NCBI GenBank assembly: GCA_937891735.1
Contig: CALAGR010000288.1
Coordinates: forward strand, 1 to 56,470
DNA: 56,470 nucleotides
Direction: 5' to 3'
DNA from: an uncultured Pseudomonadota bacterium
Lineage (GTDB): Bacteria; Myxococcota_A; UBA796; UBA9615
In this document: piece by piece, positions 8,208 to 16,467 of the stretch
Layout: every line of letters starts with the position of its first letter
Position numbering within the stretch: the first letter of the stretch is position 1
Notes under the pieces: model-generated
What the model saw: the letters and a program-made list of their open reading frames with translations, nothing else
Databases searched by the model: none
Told to the model about the DNA's origin: nothing
Made by a program: the position numbers and the translations under genes

Positions 8208-9338
8208 CTACTGGATCAGCCAGCCGCGCTCGTCGCCCCGGGGCAGGGGCACGACCTGCGCGTATCCCTTGATGACCTCATCGTGGGGCTCCAGCAGCTC
8301 CAACCGCGCCGCCTCGCCCGCCGGAGCATCCCCGTACCGGGCGGTGATGCTCAGGGCCAACGCGTGGTCGTCGGCGGTCTCGTCGCCGATGTACAGGCCC
8401 AGGGGACCCATGTGGTCCGCCAGCCGGTGAAAGGAGCCCAGCTTCCAGTACCCGAGCATCATCTCGTTCTCGTCGTGGTTGCGGCCCACGATCAGCTTGT
8501 TGCCGCCGGGCAGCCGGAAGTGCCGGCCGAGCTTGAGCACCAGCACGTCTTCGAAGTCCACCTCGGCCGCGCCCATGTGGTCGATGGTGTCCCGCAGCCG
8601 CTTTCCGTAGTTCCCGTCCGTCAGGAAGCAGCAGCCCCCGGCGGGCTGGGGGAAGTCGAGCACGCCGAGCTCCTTGGCCAGCTGGATCTGTGGCTTCCGG
8701 CCCCTGCCGGTGATGGAGAGCATCTGCGCGGTGTCGATCCAACCCTTCTTCTCGGGGATGGTCTCCCACAGGTTCGTCTGACACAGGGGGCGCACGATGA
8801 GGCCCTCGAGCCCGGCCTCCCGCTCGATGAGGCCGAGCTGGCGCCGCTGCTGGGTCATGGGGCGCTGCCCGAGCACCTCGCCGGTGACCAGGAAGTGCGC
8901 GTCGTACTCGGACATGAGCTCGCGCTCGGCCTTGCTGAACATGTGGATGCGGCAGTCGATGCAGGGGTTCATGGCGGAGCCCCAGCCGTGCTTCGGCTCC
9001 GTCAGGACCTTGAGGTAGCCCTCGCGCACGTCCACCACCTCGACGGGGATCCGAAGGCCCGCGGCGCCCACGATGGCCTCGTTCTGATAGGCGCTGCCGT
9101 CAGGGCGGGTGTGGCCCATCTTGCGCTTGTGGTCCGTGAGGCAGAAGCCCGTGAACATGTTGATCGCCACCACGTCCACGCCCTGCATCTTCATGAGGAT
9201 GCCGGCGAGGGTCGAGTCGAGGCCGCCCGAGTACATCAGGAGGCATCGGATCGGCTTGCCGTCCTCATCGAAGCGCTGGGGATGCGCAGCTTCGAGGCGG
9301 GCGAGGATCTCGGGGTCGAACTCGGGGACGTTGCTCAT
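8208..9338 (-). CDS. PP-loop ATPase of the MnmA/ThiI-like tRNA-thiolation superfamily
   Basis: 376 residues. The ATP-pyrophosphatase loop S37-G-G-L-D-S42 marks a PP-loop enzyme that activates a substrate by adenylation. N124-P-C126-I-D-C129 resembles the NPCxxC motif of MnmA-type tRNA 2-thiouridylases, and a second motif G-G-C236-C237-F carries further cysteines. This pattern fits either persulfide chemistry or a [4Fe-4S]-dependent thiolase. The C-terminal 100 residues (VLKLGRHFRLPGGNKLIVGRN) form an extra module not typical of MnmA. Databases often name such proteins tRNA methyltransferases in error. The modified base is unknown. Confidence 0.75.
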   Translation of the reverse strand: MSNVPEFDPEILARLEAAHPQRFDEDGKPIRCLLMYSGGLDSTLAGILMKMQGVDVVAINMFTGFCLTDHKRKMGHTRPDGSAYQNEAIVGAAGLRIPVEVVDVREGYLKVLTEPKHGWGSAMNPCIDCRIHMFSKAERELMSEYDAHFLVTGEVLGQRPMTQQRRQLGLIEREAGLEGLIVRPLCQTNLWETIPEKKGWIDTAQMLSITGRGRKPQIQLAKELGVLDFPQPAGGCCFLTDGNYGKRLRDTIDHMGAAEVDFEDVLVLKLGRHFRLPGGNKLIVGRNHDENEMMLGYWKLGSFHRLADHMGPLGLYIGDETADDHALALSITARYGDAPAGEAARLELLEPHDEVIKGYAQVVPLPRGDERGWLIQ

Positions 9339-9346
9339 GGTGCGGG

Positions 9347-9375
9347 TCTTTAGCCTCTGTTGACGGCAGTTTCAA
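9347..9375 (-). promoter_or_regulatory. Candidate sigma-70 promoter for the PP-loop gene
   Basis: On the minus strand TTGAAA (9375-9370) is followed after 17 nt by TAAAGA (9352-9347), one of the few AT-rich patches in this gap. The expected transcription start lies only a few nucleotides before the ATG at 9338, and no Shine-Dalgarno sequence precedes that ATG, so the mRNA may be almost leaderless. Confidence 0.4.
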
Positions 9376-9509
9376 GGGCCCCGCCGCCGCGACCGCCCAC
9401 CGCGGCACCGTCGAACGCGGCGGGGGTGGGCGTTGCTACCCTGGACCGCGCGCACAGACGGCGTGCCCTTCGCTCCGGGGGGCTCGCCTCGTCGCATGGG
9501 AGCCCGCAC

Positions 9510-10337
9510 GTGACCGACCCGTTCCTCGCCGCCGTCGTGCAGATGACCACCACCGCCGACGTGCCGGCCAACCGCGCCGCGGCCCAGGCCCTGGTGCGCC
9601 GGGCGGCCGGGTTGGGGGCCGCGGTCGTGGCCCTGCCGGAGATGTGGCCGTTCATCGGCAACAACCAGATCCGGCTGAAGGCCTCCGAGTCCCTGGATGG
9701 GCCCACCGTCGGCCTGCTGTCCGACCTCGCCAGGGAGCTCGGGATCTGGCTCTTCGGCGGCTCGTTCGCAGAGCGCAGCGAGGACCCGGACCGGGTCTAC
9801 AACACCGCCGTGGCGATGGGGCCGGACGGGGCCCTGGTCGGCGTGTACCGGAAGATCCACCTGTTCGACATCGAGGTGCCGGGGGCCGCGTTCGTGGAGT
9901 CGGACGACGTGCTGCCCGGCGATCAGGCGGTCCTGGTGCGTACGCCGCTGGGCACCTTCGGCATGAGCACCTGCTACGACCTCAGGTTCCCCCTCCTGTA
10001 CGAGCAGCTGCGGCAGGGCGGCGCGGACTACATCCTCGTGCCGAGCGCGTTCATGGCCCAGACCGGCAAGGCGCACTGGGAGGTGCTGCTCCGGGCCCGC
10101 GCGATCGAGCAGCAGGTCTACGTGCTCGCCCCCGACCAGGGAGGGCACCACAACCGGACTCGGGAGTCCCACGGGCACTCCATGATCGTCGATCCGTGGG
10201 GTGTGGTCGTGGCGCGCTGCCCCGATGGTCCCGGAGTGGCCCTGGGGCAGATCGACCGCGAACGCCTGGCCCTGGTGCGCCGGCAGCTTCCCTGTGGAGA
10301 GCATCGACGCCCCTTCGTGCCGCCCGCATTGGCTTGA
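9510..10337 (+). CDS. Carbon-nitrogen hydrolase, Nit1-type (deaminated glutathione amidase-like)
   Basis: 275 residues from the GTG at 9510, which is preceded by GGGAG; a longer open frame upstream is not needed. The nitrilase triad is visible: E44 (ALPEMWPF), K115 (YRKIHLFD) and C155 (STCYDLRF). The block TGKAHWEVLLRARAIE...GHSMIVDPWG matches the Nit1 branch, whose known members hydrolyse deaminated glutathione, a metabolite-repair reaction. That substrate is inferred from family likeness. It is a cytoplasmic enzyme with no signal peptide, and divergent from the PP-loop gene. Confidence 0.87.
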   Translation: MTDPFLAAVVQMTTTADVPANRAAAQALVRRAAGLGAAVVALPEMWPFIGNNQIRLKASESLDGPTVGLLSDLARELGIWLFGGSFAERSEDPDRVYNTAVAMGPDGALVGVYRKIHLFDIEVPGAAFVESDDVLPGDQAVLVRTPLGTFGMSTCYDLRFPLLYEQLRQGGADYILVPSAFMAQTGKAHWEVLLRARAIEQQVYVLAPDQGGHHNRTRESHGHSMIVDPWGVVVARCPDGPGVALGQIDRERLALVRRQLPCGEHRRPFVPPALA

Positions 10338-10408
10338 CGGAGGCGCAGGGCGTCAGTATGGTGCCGCCGCTCGCGGTGCTGGTCGCCGGAGCCCCGCTGG
10401 AGATTCCG

Positions 10409-10561
10409 ATGGCTTCCCTTCGTACCCGCACCCGCAAGATCCGGAACAGCAAGAACAAGAAGGCCGGCAGCGCGCGCAAGACCGCCATGGAGACCAAGGG
10501 CACCACGCCCGTGTTTCCGATCCACAAGGATGGGGAAAAGAACCCGCCGAACAAGAGCTGA
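10409..10561 (+). CDS. Small, highly basic 50-residue protein
   Basis: The ATG at 10409 has a good ribosome site (CTGGAG, 6 nt upstream) and gives a 50-residue product with about 14 Lys/Arg, starting MASLRTRTRKIRNSK and containing RKTAMETKGTTPVFPIHKDG. The charge and size are like those of small ribosomal or nucleic-acid-binding proteins. The clean start, stop and codon use make a real gene likely. I do not recognise the family. It sits alone between a Nit1-type amidase and a receiver-domain protein on the same strand. Function unknown; RNA or DNA binding is an inference from composition only. Confidence 0.6.
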   Translation: MASLRTRTRKIRNSKNKKAGSARKTAMETKGTTPVFPIHKDGEKNPPNKS

Positions 10562-10626
10562 GGCTCGGCTTCGGGGGAATCGCCGGACCCGGTGGCTGAG
10601 AGGCTGCCGGTTTTCGTGCTTGGGGG

Positions 10627-11817
10627 ATGGTCATGACGACCCGACAGACTGGCTTGCCGCCCGTCCTGCTTGTGGCCGAGGACGACGACGCGCTCCGCAC
10701 GCTGTTGAGCGCGCTGCTCCGCCGCAACTTCAAGGGCTACGAGGTCATCGCCTGCGCCGACGGCGTGGACGCGGATCTGGCGGACGTCCGGCTGCGCGAA
10801 CAGGGGCGGGACATCGCCCTGGTCCTGTCGGATCTCGTGATGCCGCGCATGGATGGCCTCGAGCTCTTCGGGCGCATCGCCGAGCGGGACCCACACTGCT
10901 CGCTGGTGATCCTGACCGGCGAGGCCGCGGTGGAGTCCGCGGTCGCTTCGCTGCGCCTCGGCGTCGAGGACTACCTCACCAAGCCCTTCACCGAGCGCGA
11001 GCTCGTGCACGCCCTGGCCCGCCATCTGGAGCGGCGTCGGCTGCGCCGCGCGAACGAGCGCCTCGCGCGGGAGCTGGTCTTCACCTATCGGTTCGTGAGC
11101 CGGCTCGTGGAGGCCGCCCTGGACCGCATGAGCGACTCGCTCACCGACGTGCTGGAGCTGCCGACCGTCGGCGATGACCGGCGCCGGGACATCCTGGCCG
11201 GCCGACGGGCCCTGGACCAGCTGGCCCGGGCCTACCGGATCGCGCCGGGAGCCGGTGGCGTAGCCGAGCCGTCCGAGGTGCTCACCCTCCAGGCCCTCGT
11301 GGAGGGGTGCGTGAGGGGTGCGCTCACGGCTCACGAGTACCGTGAGGATCGCGTCACGGTGCAGGCCCCCGAGCGCAGCGTGAACCTGTCCGTGGACGCC
11401 GCCGGCGCCCGGGTCGCGCTCACGCAGCTGATCGAGAACGCCCTGGAGCAGGGTCCGGGACGGGCCGAGATCGCCCTGCTGGGGGAGGGCCGGAACTGGC
11501 CCGCGGGGTTCAGCGACGAGGACGTGCCGACCGCGGTGCGGCAAGAGCTCGCTCACGGTCACGTGGCCGTGAGTGTGCGTAACACGGCCGGACTCACGCG
11601 AGATGACGAGGCGTACATCCGGCGGGTGCTCGAAGGCCGACCGGAAGCGCAGGACCGGTTCCGGGGCCTCGGGCTCCCGCTGGCCCGCCTCTACGCGACC
11701 ATCCTCGGCGGACAGATCATCTTCCAGTGGCGGCCGTCGCGCTCGGAGGTCACGTTCACGCTCGTCTTGCCACGGGTCACCGAGCCGCTCCCGGAGCGCC
11801 GCGGGGGACCTCGCTAG
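10627..11817 (+). CDS. Response-regulator receiver fused to a degenerate histidine-kinase-like ATPase domain
   Basis: 396 residues. An N-terminal receiver domain (about 12-130) has the acidic pair E18-D19-D20, phospho-acceptor D69 (LVLSDLVMP), T97 and K119 (TKPF). A helical region (135-200) occupies the place of a dimerisation domain but has no histidine. The C-terminus resembles a GHKL ATPase with an N-box (QLIENALEQG, N271) and a G2-like RGLGLPLARLY, but the Mg/ATP box DxGxG is replaced by VRNTAGLT. It may therefore bind without catalysing autophosphorylation. ATG at 10633 is an alternative start with better spacing from GGGGGA. No partner kinase is adjacent. It ends 16 nt before the converging metG. 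Confidence 0.8.
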   Translation: MVMTTRQTGLPPVLLVAEDDDALRTLLSALLRRNFKGYEVIACADGVDADLADVRLREQGRDIALVLSDLVMPRMDGLELFGRIAERDPHCSLVILTGEAAVESAVASLRLGVEDYLTKPFTERELVHALARHLERRRLRRANERLARELVFTYRFVSRLVEAALDRMSDSLTDVLELPTVGDDRRRDILAGRRALDQLARAYRIAPGAGGVAEPSEVLTLQALVEGCVRGALTAHEYREDRVTVQAPERSVNLSVDAAGARVALTQLIENALEQGPGRAEIALLGEGRNWPAGFSDEDVPTAVRQELAHGHVAVSVRNTAGLTRDDEAYIRRVLEGRPEAQDRFRGLGLPLARLYATILGGQIIFQWRPSRSEVTFTLVLPRVTEPLPERRGGPR

Positions 11818-11833
11818 GAGTCCGGAAGGGGTG

Positions 11834-13366
11834 CTACTCGGCGAGCAGGGTGTCCAGGCGAGGGAAGAGGGGCATCGGCTTGTTCAACGGGGCGCCGGTC
11901 TGCAGACCACCCCAGGTGAGCAGCTCCGCGCCGGTCCGCTCACGGTCCCGCTCGCAGCCCAGCGCATCCTGAAGGGCCGCGCACTTGCCCGGCATCACCG
12001 GCGAGAGGAGGGCCGAGGAGATCCGCAGGGACTCCAGCAGCGCGTACAGGAAGCTCGCCAGGGCCTCCCGCTGGCTGTCGTCCTTGGCCATCGTCCAGGG
12101 CTGCCGCACGGTGATCTGCTCGTTGCACTCACGCACCAGTCGCCACGCCGAGTTGACGGCGTCGGTGATCTGGAGCTGGTCGTAGGCCTGCGTGGCCTCC
12201 GCCACGACCTCCTCGCACAGCGCCTGCAGGCTCGGGTCTGCAGGCCCCTCGGGCACGCACCCGAAGTACTTGATGGCCATGGACACCGAACGCGACAGCA
12301 GGTTGCCGATCCCGTTGGCCAGGAACGCGGTGTAGGTGGCCTCGAACCGCTCCCAGGTGAACTCGCCGTCCTTGCCCCAGGTGACCTGGCTCATCAGGTA
12401 GAAGCGGACCGGGTCGGCGCCGTAGCGCTGGGCCATGGCCAGGGGCTCGACCCCCGTGCCCGATGTCTTGGACATCTTCTCGCCGCTCTGCAACACCCAG
12501 CCGTGGGCGAAGATCTGCAGCGGCAGGGGGATCCCGGCGGCCAGCAGCATCGCGGGCCACAGAACGCAGTGAAAGCGGGTGACGTCCTTGCCCAGCACGT
12601 GCACCGCGGGCCAGCGGTACGCGAACCGCTCCTCATCGACCCCGTAGCCGGCGCCCGTGAGGTAGTTGATGAGGGCCTCGAACCACACGTAGATGACGCT
12701 GTCCGGCCGGAAGGGGATGGAGATCCCCCACGCCACGCTCGCGGACGATCGACTCACGCTCACGTCCTTGAGGCCTCCGCGGATCAGCGACAGGACCTCG
12801 TTCTTGCGGAACTCCGGCAGCACGAAGTCCGGGTGGGCTTCGTAGTGGGCGAGGAGCTGGTCTTCGAACGCGGACAGCCGGAAGAAGAGGTTCGTTTCCT
12901 CCAGCCACTTCGGCTCCAGCGACTTGTGATCCGGGCAGCGCCCGTCGATCAGGTCCTTGTCGGTCTTGTAGCCCTCACAGCCGTCGCAGTACCAGCCCTC
13001 GTACTTCTTCTCGAGCAGGTACCCCGCGTCGCGGATCCGCGCGAGCAGGGCCACGGCGGCTGCGGCGTGGTCGGGATCGGTGGTGCGGATGAAGCGGTCG
13101 TACTGCACATCCAACGCCGCCCAGGCGTCCTTGAACGCGGGGATGAGGGAGTCGGTGTACTCCTTTGGCTGCATTCCGGCGGCCGCAGCGGTCTTCTCGA
13201 CCTTGCTTCCGTGCTCGTCGGTGCCCGTCAGGAAGAACACGTCGTCCCCCATGACGCGACGCCAGCGGGCGATGACGTCCGCGCCGATCTTCTCGTAGGC
13301 GTGGCCGAGGTGGGGCTTGCCGTTGACGTAATCGATGGCGGTGGTGATGTAGAAGCTGCTGGTCAT
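11834..13366 (-). CDS. metG: Methionyl-tRNA synthetase
   Basis: 510 residues. It charges tRNA-Met. The class I signatures are H19-L-G-H22 (HIGH) and K297-M-S-K-T301 (KMSKS type). A zinc knuckle of the CxxC...CxxH kind is present (C127, C130, C144, H147), similar to the Thermus-type enzyme. It lacks the C-terminal EMAP-like tRNA-binding domain of the longer MetRS, which explains the length. Its ATG overlaps the ricT stop as ATGA, so it is translated as the last gene of the JAMM-tmk-holB-ricT-metG run. Confidence 0.96.
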   Translation of the reverse strand: MTSSFYITTAIDYVNGKPHLGHAYEKIGADVIARWRRVMGDDVFFLTGTDEHGSKVEKTAAAAGMQPKEYTDSLIPAFKDAWAALDVQYDRFIRTTDPDHAAAAVALLARIRDAGYLLEKKYEGWYCDGCEGYKTDKDLIDGRCPDHKSLEPKWLEETNLFFRLSAFEDQLLAHYEAHPDFVLPEFRKNEVLSLIRGGLKDVSVSRSSASVAWGISIPFRPDSVIYVWFEALINYLTGAGYGVDEERFAYRWPAVHVLGKDVTRFHCVLWPAMLLAAGIPLPLQIFAHGWVLQSGEKMSKTSGTGVEPLAMAQRYGADPVRFYLMSQVTWGKDGEFTWERFEATYTAFLANGIGNLLSRSVSMAIKYFGCVPEGPADPSLQALCEEVVAEATQAYDQLQITDAVNSAWRLVRECNEQITVRQPWTMAKDDSQREALASFLYALLESLRISSALLSPVMPGKCAALQDALGCERDRERTGAELLTWGGLQTGAPLNKPMPLFPRLDTLLAE

Positions 13367-14400
13367 GATGGGTCGCGGTCCTTGTTCGTTCTGCGGCGTC
13401 GCCGTCGCGCAGGCTTCTTCCTGGTCGGGCCCTGCGGTGCGGTCCGAACCTGGGTCGGGGGCGCGGAGGGGAGGGGAGGCGGCGCGGCGTACGTCGGCTC
13501 GGCGCTGGCCTCGGGGGCAGGGTCCGCGGACTCGTCGAGGGGAAGCTCCTGGCCTGCGTTCCGCTCCCAGTCCCTGGCGTGCACGGAGTGCCGGTTGTGA
13601 CGATCATCGAGCAGCGTGAAGGTCAGGGCCATCACGTCCACCCCGATCACCTTGCCTTCCAGGCTGCCGTCCGCGGTCTTCGCGCGGCGGCCCAGCTTCG
13701 GCATCCACCGACGCATCTCCTTGTAGGTCTCGTGCTCGTAGGAGAGGCAGCACAGCGTGCGGCTGCACACGCCGCTGGTGCGGTCGTCGGCGAGGGCCAT
13801 GTTCTGGTCCTTCGCCATGCGCACCGAGGTGTGCGGGTACTCGGTCAGGAAGGTCGAGCAGCACAGCTCGCCCCCGCAGCGGCCGAGGCCTCCGACCGCA
13901 CGGGCGACGTCTCGCATGCCCAGCTGCCGGACCTCCGTCTTCAGCTTCAGCCGGCGGGACAGCACGTCCGCGAGATCCCGGAGCTCCAGCTTGCTGGGGG
14001 CGGCCACGAAGAACGTCGCCCGCCCCGCCACGCCATCCAGGGCCACCCGCAGCAGCTTCAGGGGCAAGCCCCGGTCCCGGGCGAGGGTCAGGGCGAGGCG
14101 GAAGGCCTCGGGTTCCCGCTCCAGGGCCATCGTCTGGGTGTGCAGGTCGGCTTCCCGGGCGACCCGGATCACCCGGCGGATCCGTCCGCCCCCGGTCTTG
14201 CCTGCCGCCCGCGGCGGCGTGGTCACGCGCCCCATGCGCAGGCCGCGACCGCTCTCCACGATGACGACGCTGCCCGGCACGGTCTGCACGTGGTCGGGAT
14301 CGATGGCGAAGTCTCCCGCCTGCCCCCACTGGTCGAAGGTCACGCCGACCACGGTGCGTTCCTCGCTGGGAGGACGAGCCTGGCCCTGGGGCGCGATCAC
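13363..14400 (-). CDS. ricT: RicT/PSP1-family protein
   Basis: 345 residues from a GTG that overlaps the holB stop as GTGA; the open frame extends upstream only inside holB. The PSP1 domain carries the conserved cysteine pattern RCGGELCCSTFL (C175, C180, C181) and CSRTLCCLSYE (C212, C217, C218), which in the Bacillus RicAFT complex helps bind iron-sulfur clusters and acts in RNase Y-dependent mRNA maturation. The C-terminus is a low-complexity Pro/Ala tail ending in a basic run (KKPARRRRRRTNK), likely nucleic-acid contacting. In many genomes this gene also lies next to holB and tmk, as here. Confidence 0.93.
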   Translation of the reverse strand: MIAPQGQARPPSEERTVVGVTFDQWGQAGDFAIDPDHVQTVPGSVVIVESGRGLRMGRVTTPPRAAGKTGGGRIRRVIRVAREADLHTQTMALEREPEAFRLALTLARDRGLPLKLLRVALDGVAGRATFFVAAPSKLELRDLADVLSRRLKLKTEVRQLGMRDVARAVGGLGRCGGELCCSTFLTEYPHTSVRMAKDQNMALADDRTSGVCSRTLCCLSYEHETYKEMRRWMPKLGRRAKTADGSLEGKVIGVDVMALTFTLLDDRHNRHSVHARDWERNAGQELPLDESADPAPEASAEPTYAAPPPLPSAPPTQVRTAPQGPTRKKPARRRRRRTNKDRDPS

Positions 14401-15416
14401 GTCAGCCTTCCCGTCATTCTCAGGAGCACATCCTCCATCAGCGCGCCCGGATGCACGTTCCTGGACAGCATCTCCTGGACCACCTCGATCCGGTCGATCC
14501 AGGCGGCGTAGTGCGCGGGCGCCAGACCCTGCAGCTGTCCGACCCGCGCGTCCACGTCGGCATGAATGCGCCGCGCTCCGCTCTCGGAGGCGAGCACCAT
14601 GGCGTCCCGAAGCAGCTCCTGCAGCAGCACGAACGCGTCGGCGCACCCGCTGAGGTCCCGGTCCACGGCCCGGATCTGCTCGGCGATCGCCTGCTCATCC
14701 CCGTGCAGGGCCGCGATCATGTGACGCAGACGGACCTGCCGAAGCTCGGCGGTCTCCATGTCGAGCAGCTCCAGGGCCCGTCCTGGAATGCCCTGGGACC
14801 CCGCCGCGGCGGCCCTTGCGGCGCCTGCGTGAGCGCCGTGAGTGTTCACCAGCCAGGCTGCGAGAGCGTCGTCATCCACCGGTCCGAGGCTCAGCTTCTG
14901 GCAGCGGGAGCGCACCGTCTGCAGCAGCTGGGCGGGATGCAGGGCGCACAGCACCAGCACCGTGCCCTCAGGAGGCTCCTCCAGCGTCTTGAGGAGCTTG
15001 TTCTGGGCGGTCTCGTTCATCGTGCCGGCGTCGTCCACGAGGACCACCCGCCAGGCCCCCTGCAGCCGGCGATACGACAGCTTGCGCTGGATCTCCTGGA
15101 TCTGGTCCACCTGGATGGTGTTCGACTTGCCCCCGGGCACGATCTCGTGCAGCGCGGTGTGCATGCCCTGGCGGACCTTGCTGCAGCCGGGACACGCCCC
15201 GCAGGCGCCGTCCCGCTGCGTCTCGCACAGCAGCGCCGCGGCCAGGGCGCGGGCCACGGTCATCTTGCCGAGCCCCACCGGACCCAGCAGCAGGTAGGCG
15301 TGGTGCGGCCGGTCCGCGACCACGGCGCGCGACAGGGCGCTCACCACGCGTGAGTGGCCGACGATCTCGGACCAGTGCGGTGCCGTGAGGGGCCGGTCGT
15401 CCATCGGTTCGGTCAC
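14397..15416 (-). CDS. holB: DNA polymerase III, delta-prime subunit
   Basis: 339 residues. It is part of the clamp-loader complex. The AAA+ core has a P-loop-like GPVGLGKM (45-52) in which the usual Thr/Ser after Lys is Met, compatible with delta-prime not hydrolysing ATP. Four cysteines (C64, C72, C75, C78) form the zinc site. The VDDAGTMNETAQNKLLKTLEEPP and R-S-R-C arginine-finger-like stretches are typical of the DnaX/HolB family. The GTG start overlaps the tmk stop (GTGA); ATG five codons in is an alternative. Confidence 0.92.
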   Translation of the reverse strand: MTEPMDDRPLTAPHWSEIVGHSRVVSALSRAVVADRPHHAYLLLGPVGLGKMTVARALAAALLCETQRDGACGACPGCSKVRQGMHTALHEIVPGGKSNTIQVDQIQEIQRKLSYRRLQGAWRVVLVDDAGTMNETAQNKLLKTLEEPPEGTVLVLCALHPAQLLQTVRSRCQKLSLGPVDDDALAAWLVNTHGAHAGAARAAAAGSQGIPGRALELLDMETAELRQVRLRHMIAALHGDEQAIAEQIRAVDRDLSGCADAFVLLQELLRDAMVLASESGARRIHADVDARVGQLQGLAPAHYAAWIDRIEVVQEMLSRNVHPGALMEDVLLRMTGRLT

Positions 15417-16045
15417 GACACGAGCCCCAGCCGGGGGGCGACGGCGGCGAGCACCTGCTCGAAGACCGCGTCGGCAGACCCCGTGGCGTCAATGGTGCAG
15501 AAGCGGGTCGGATCCAGCTCCCGCTCGGCGTGAAAGCCCGCCCGCACGGCGTCGTGGAAGGCGCGCCCGGCCTGCTCGATGCGGTCCAACCGCCCGCGCT
15601 CTGCGGCGCGCGAGAACGCGTCCTGCACGGGCATGTCCAGCAGCAGGACGAGACCGGGGAGCAGGCCATCCACCGCCGGGGCGTTGGCGGCGAGGACGGC
15701 GTCCCGGCCGAGCCGTCGCGCCCAGGCCTGGTAGGCGAGGCTGCTGTGCAGGTAGCGGTCGCACAGCACGACGGCGCCCCGGGCCAGCGCAGGCCGGAGC
15801 AGCTCGCGCACGTGCTGGGCGCGGGACGCAGCGAACAGCAGCATCTCGGTGGTGGGCGTCAGCTCGGCGAGGGCGGGGTCGAGCAGCACGGCCCGGATCC
15901 GGTCTCCGGTCGCGGTGCCCCCGGGTTCGCGGGTGCACACGACGTCGTGACCGAGGCGCTCGAGGTGCTCCGCGAGCCGGATCTGCTGCGTGGACTTTCC
16001 GCTCCCCTCGATGCCTTCGAACGCGATGAAGAGGCCAGGGTTCAT
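15413..16045 (-). CDS. tmk: Thymidylate kinase
   Basis: 210 residues. It phosphorylates dTMP to dTDP for DNA synthesis. The P-loop GIEGSGKST (11-19), the REPGGT substrate motif and the DRYLHSSLAYQ (DRY) motif are all present, with a short lid region. I chose ATG at 16045 because it overlaps the stop of the upstream gene as ATGA, the pattern of the whole operon. A second ATG at 16060 would add five residues. Confidence 0.95.
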   Translation of the reverse strand: MNPGLFIAFEGIEGSGKSTQQIRLAEHLERLGHDVVCTREPGGTATGDRIRAVLLDPALAELTPTTEMLLFAASRAQHVRELLRPALARGAVVLCDRYLHSSLAYQAWARRLGRDAVLAANAPAVDGLLPGLVLLLDMPVQDAFSRAAERGRLDRIEQAGRAFHDAVRAGFHAERELDPTRFCTIDATGSADAVFEQVLAAVAPRLGLVS

Positions 16046-16446
16046 GGGCGCGCGGAACATAGCAAACCGGCGGTCTCCTCACAGGTGACGGGCACCTCGA
16101 TCAGTCCCCCGGATGACCACATCCATGCCCGCAGCGTGCGGCCCAGGACCAGATGCACCAGATCGGGCCACTGGCGCATCGACCGCCGATCCGCCGCCGA
16201 GGGCACCGCGGGCCCCGCCGGGTGGGTGTGCCAGCAGCCGATCAGTCGACCACTCACGGCCGCCTCGAGGAGGGCGGTGGGATCGATGAGGAAGGCGTCG
16301 GCAGGGGAGGTGGCCAGGTTCGCCGTAGGCAACACCTCGACCGCGCCGTTCGGCAGGCCCAGGAGCAGCCCGCAGCGCTCCTCCGACCCGGCGGGCGAGC
16401 CCATCAAGGCCGTCATGGCGGAGGGGCCGAGGTGCAGCGTGCCCAA
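16042..16446 (-). CDS. JAMM/MPN+ metalloprotease-like protein
   Basis: 134 residues. The JAMM zinc motif is complete: E23 (EERCGLLLG) and H73-T-H75-(7)-S83-(2)-D86. Bacterial JAMM enzymes cut ubiquitin-like sulfur carriers or C-terminal tails of small proteins (for example Mec/CysO processing), but no ThiS/MoaD-like partner lies nearby, so the substrate is unknown. The start is probably TTG at 16446, preceded by AGGA; an ATG ten codons in would remove part of the first strand. It heads the tmk-holB-ricT-metG series with a 4-nt overlap and follows a lipoprotein gene by 21 nt. Confidence 0.82.
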   Translation of the reverse strand: MGTLHLGPSAMTALMGSPAGSEERCGLLLGLPNGAVEVLPTANLATSPADAFLIDPTALLEAAVSGRLIGCWHTHPAGPAVPSAADRRSMRQWPDLVHLVLGRTLRAWMWSSGGLIEVPVTCEETAGLLCSARP

Positions 16447-16467
16447 GGCGGCGGTCCTGTCAGCCCC

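Noticed and set aside
11573-13600. Long plus-strand open frame of 675 codons opposite metG
   Set aside because: The product is Arg/Gly/His/Val-rich with no recognisable domain, and the minus strand has metG with all its motifs. It is a GC-rich shadow.
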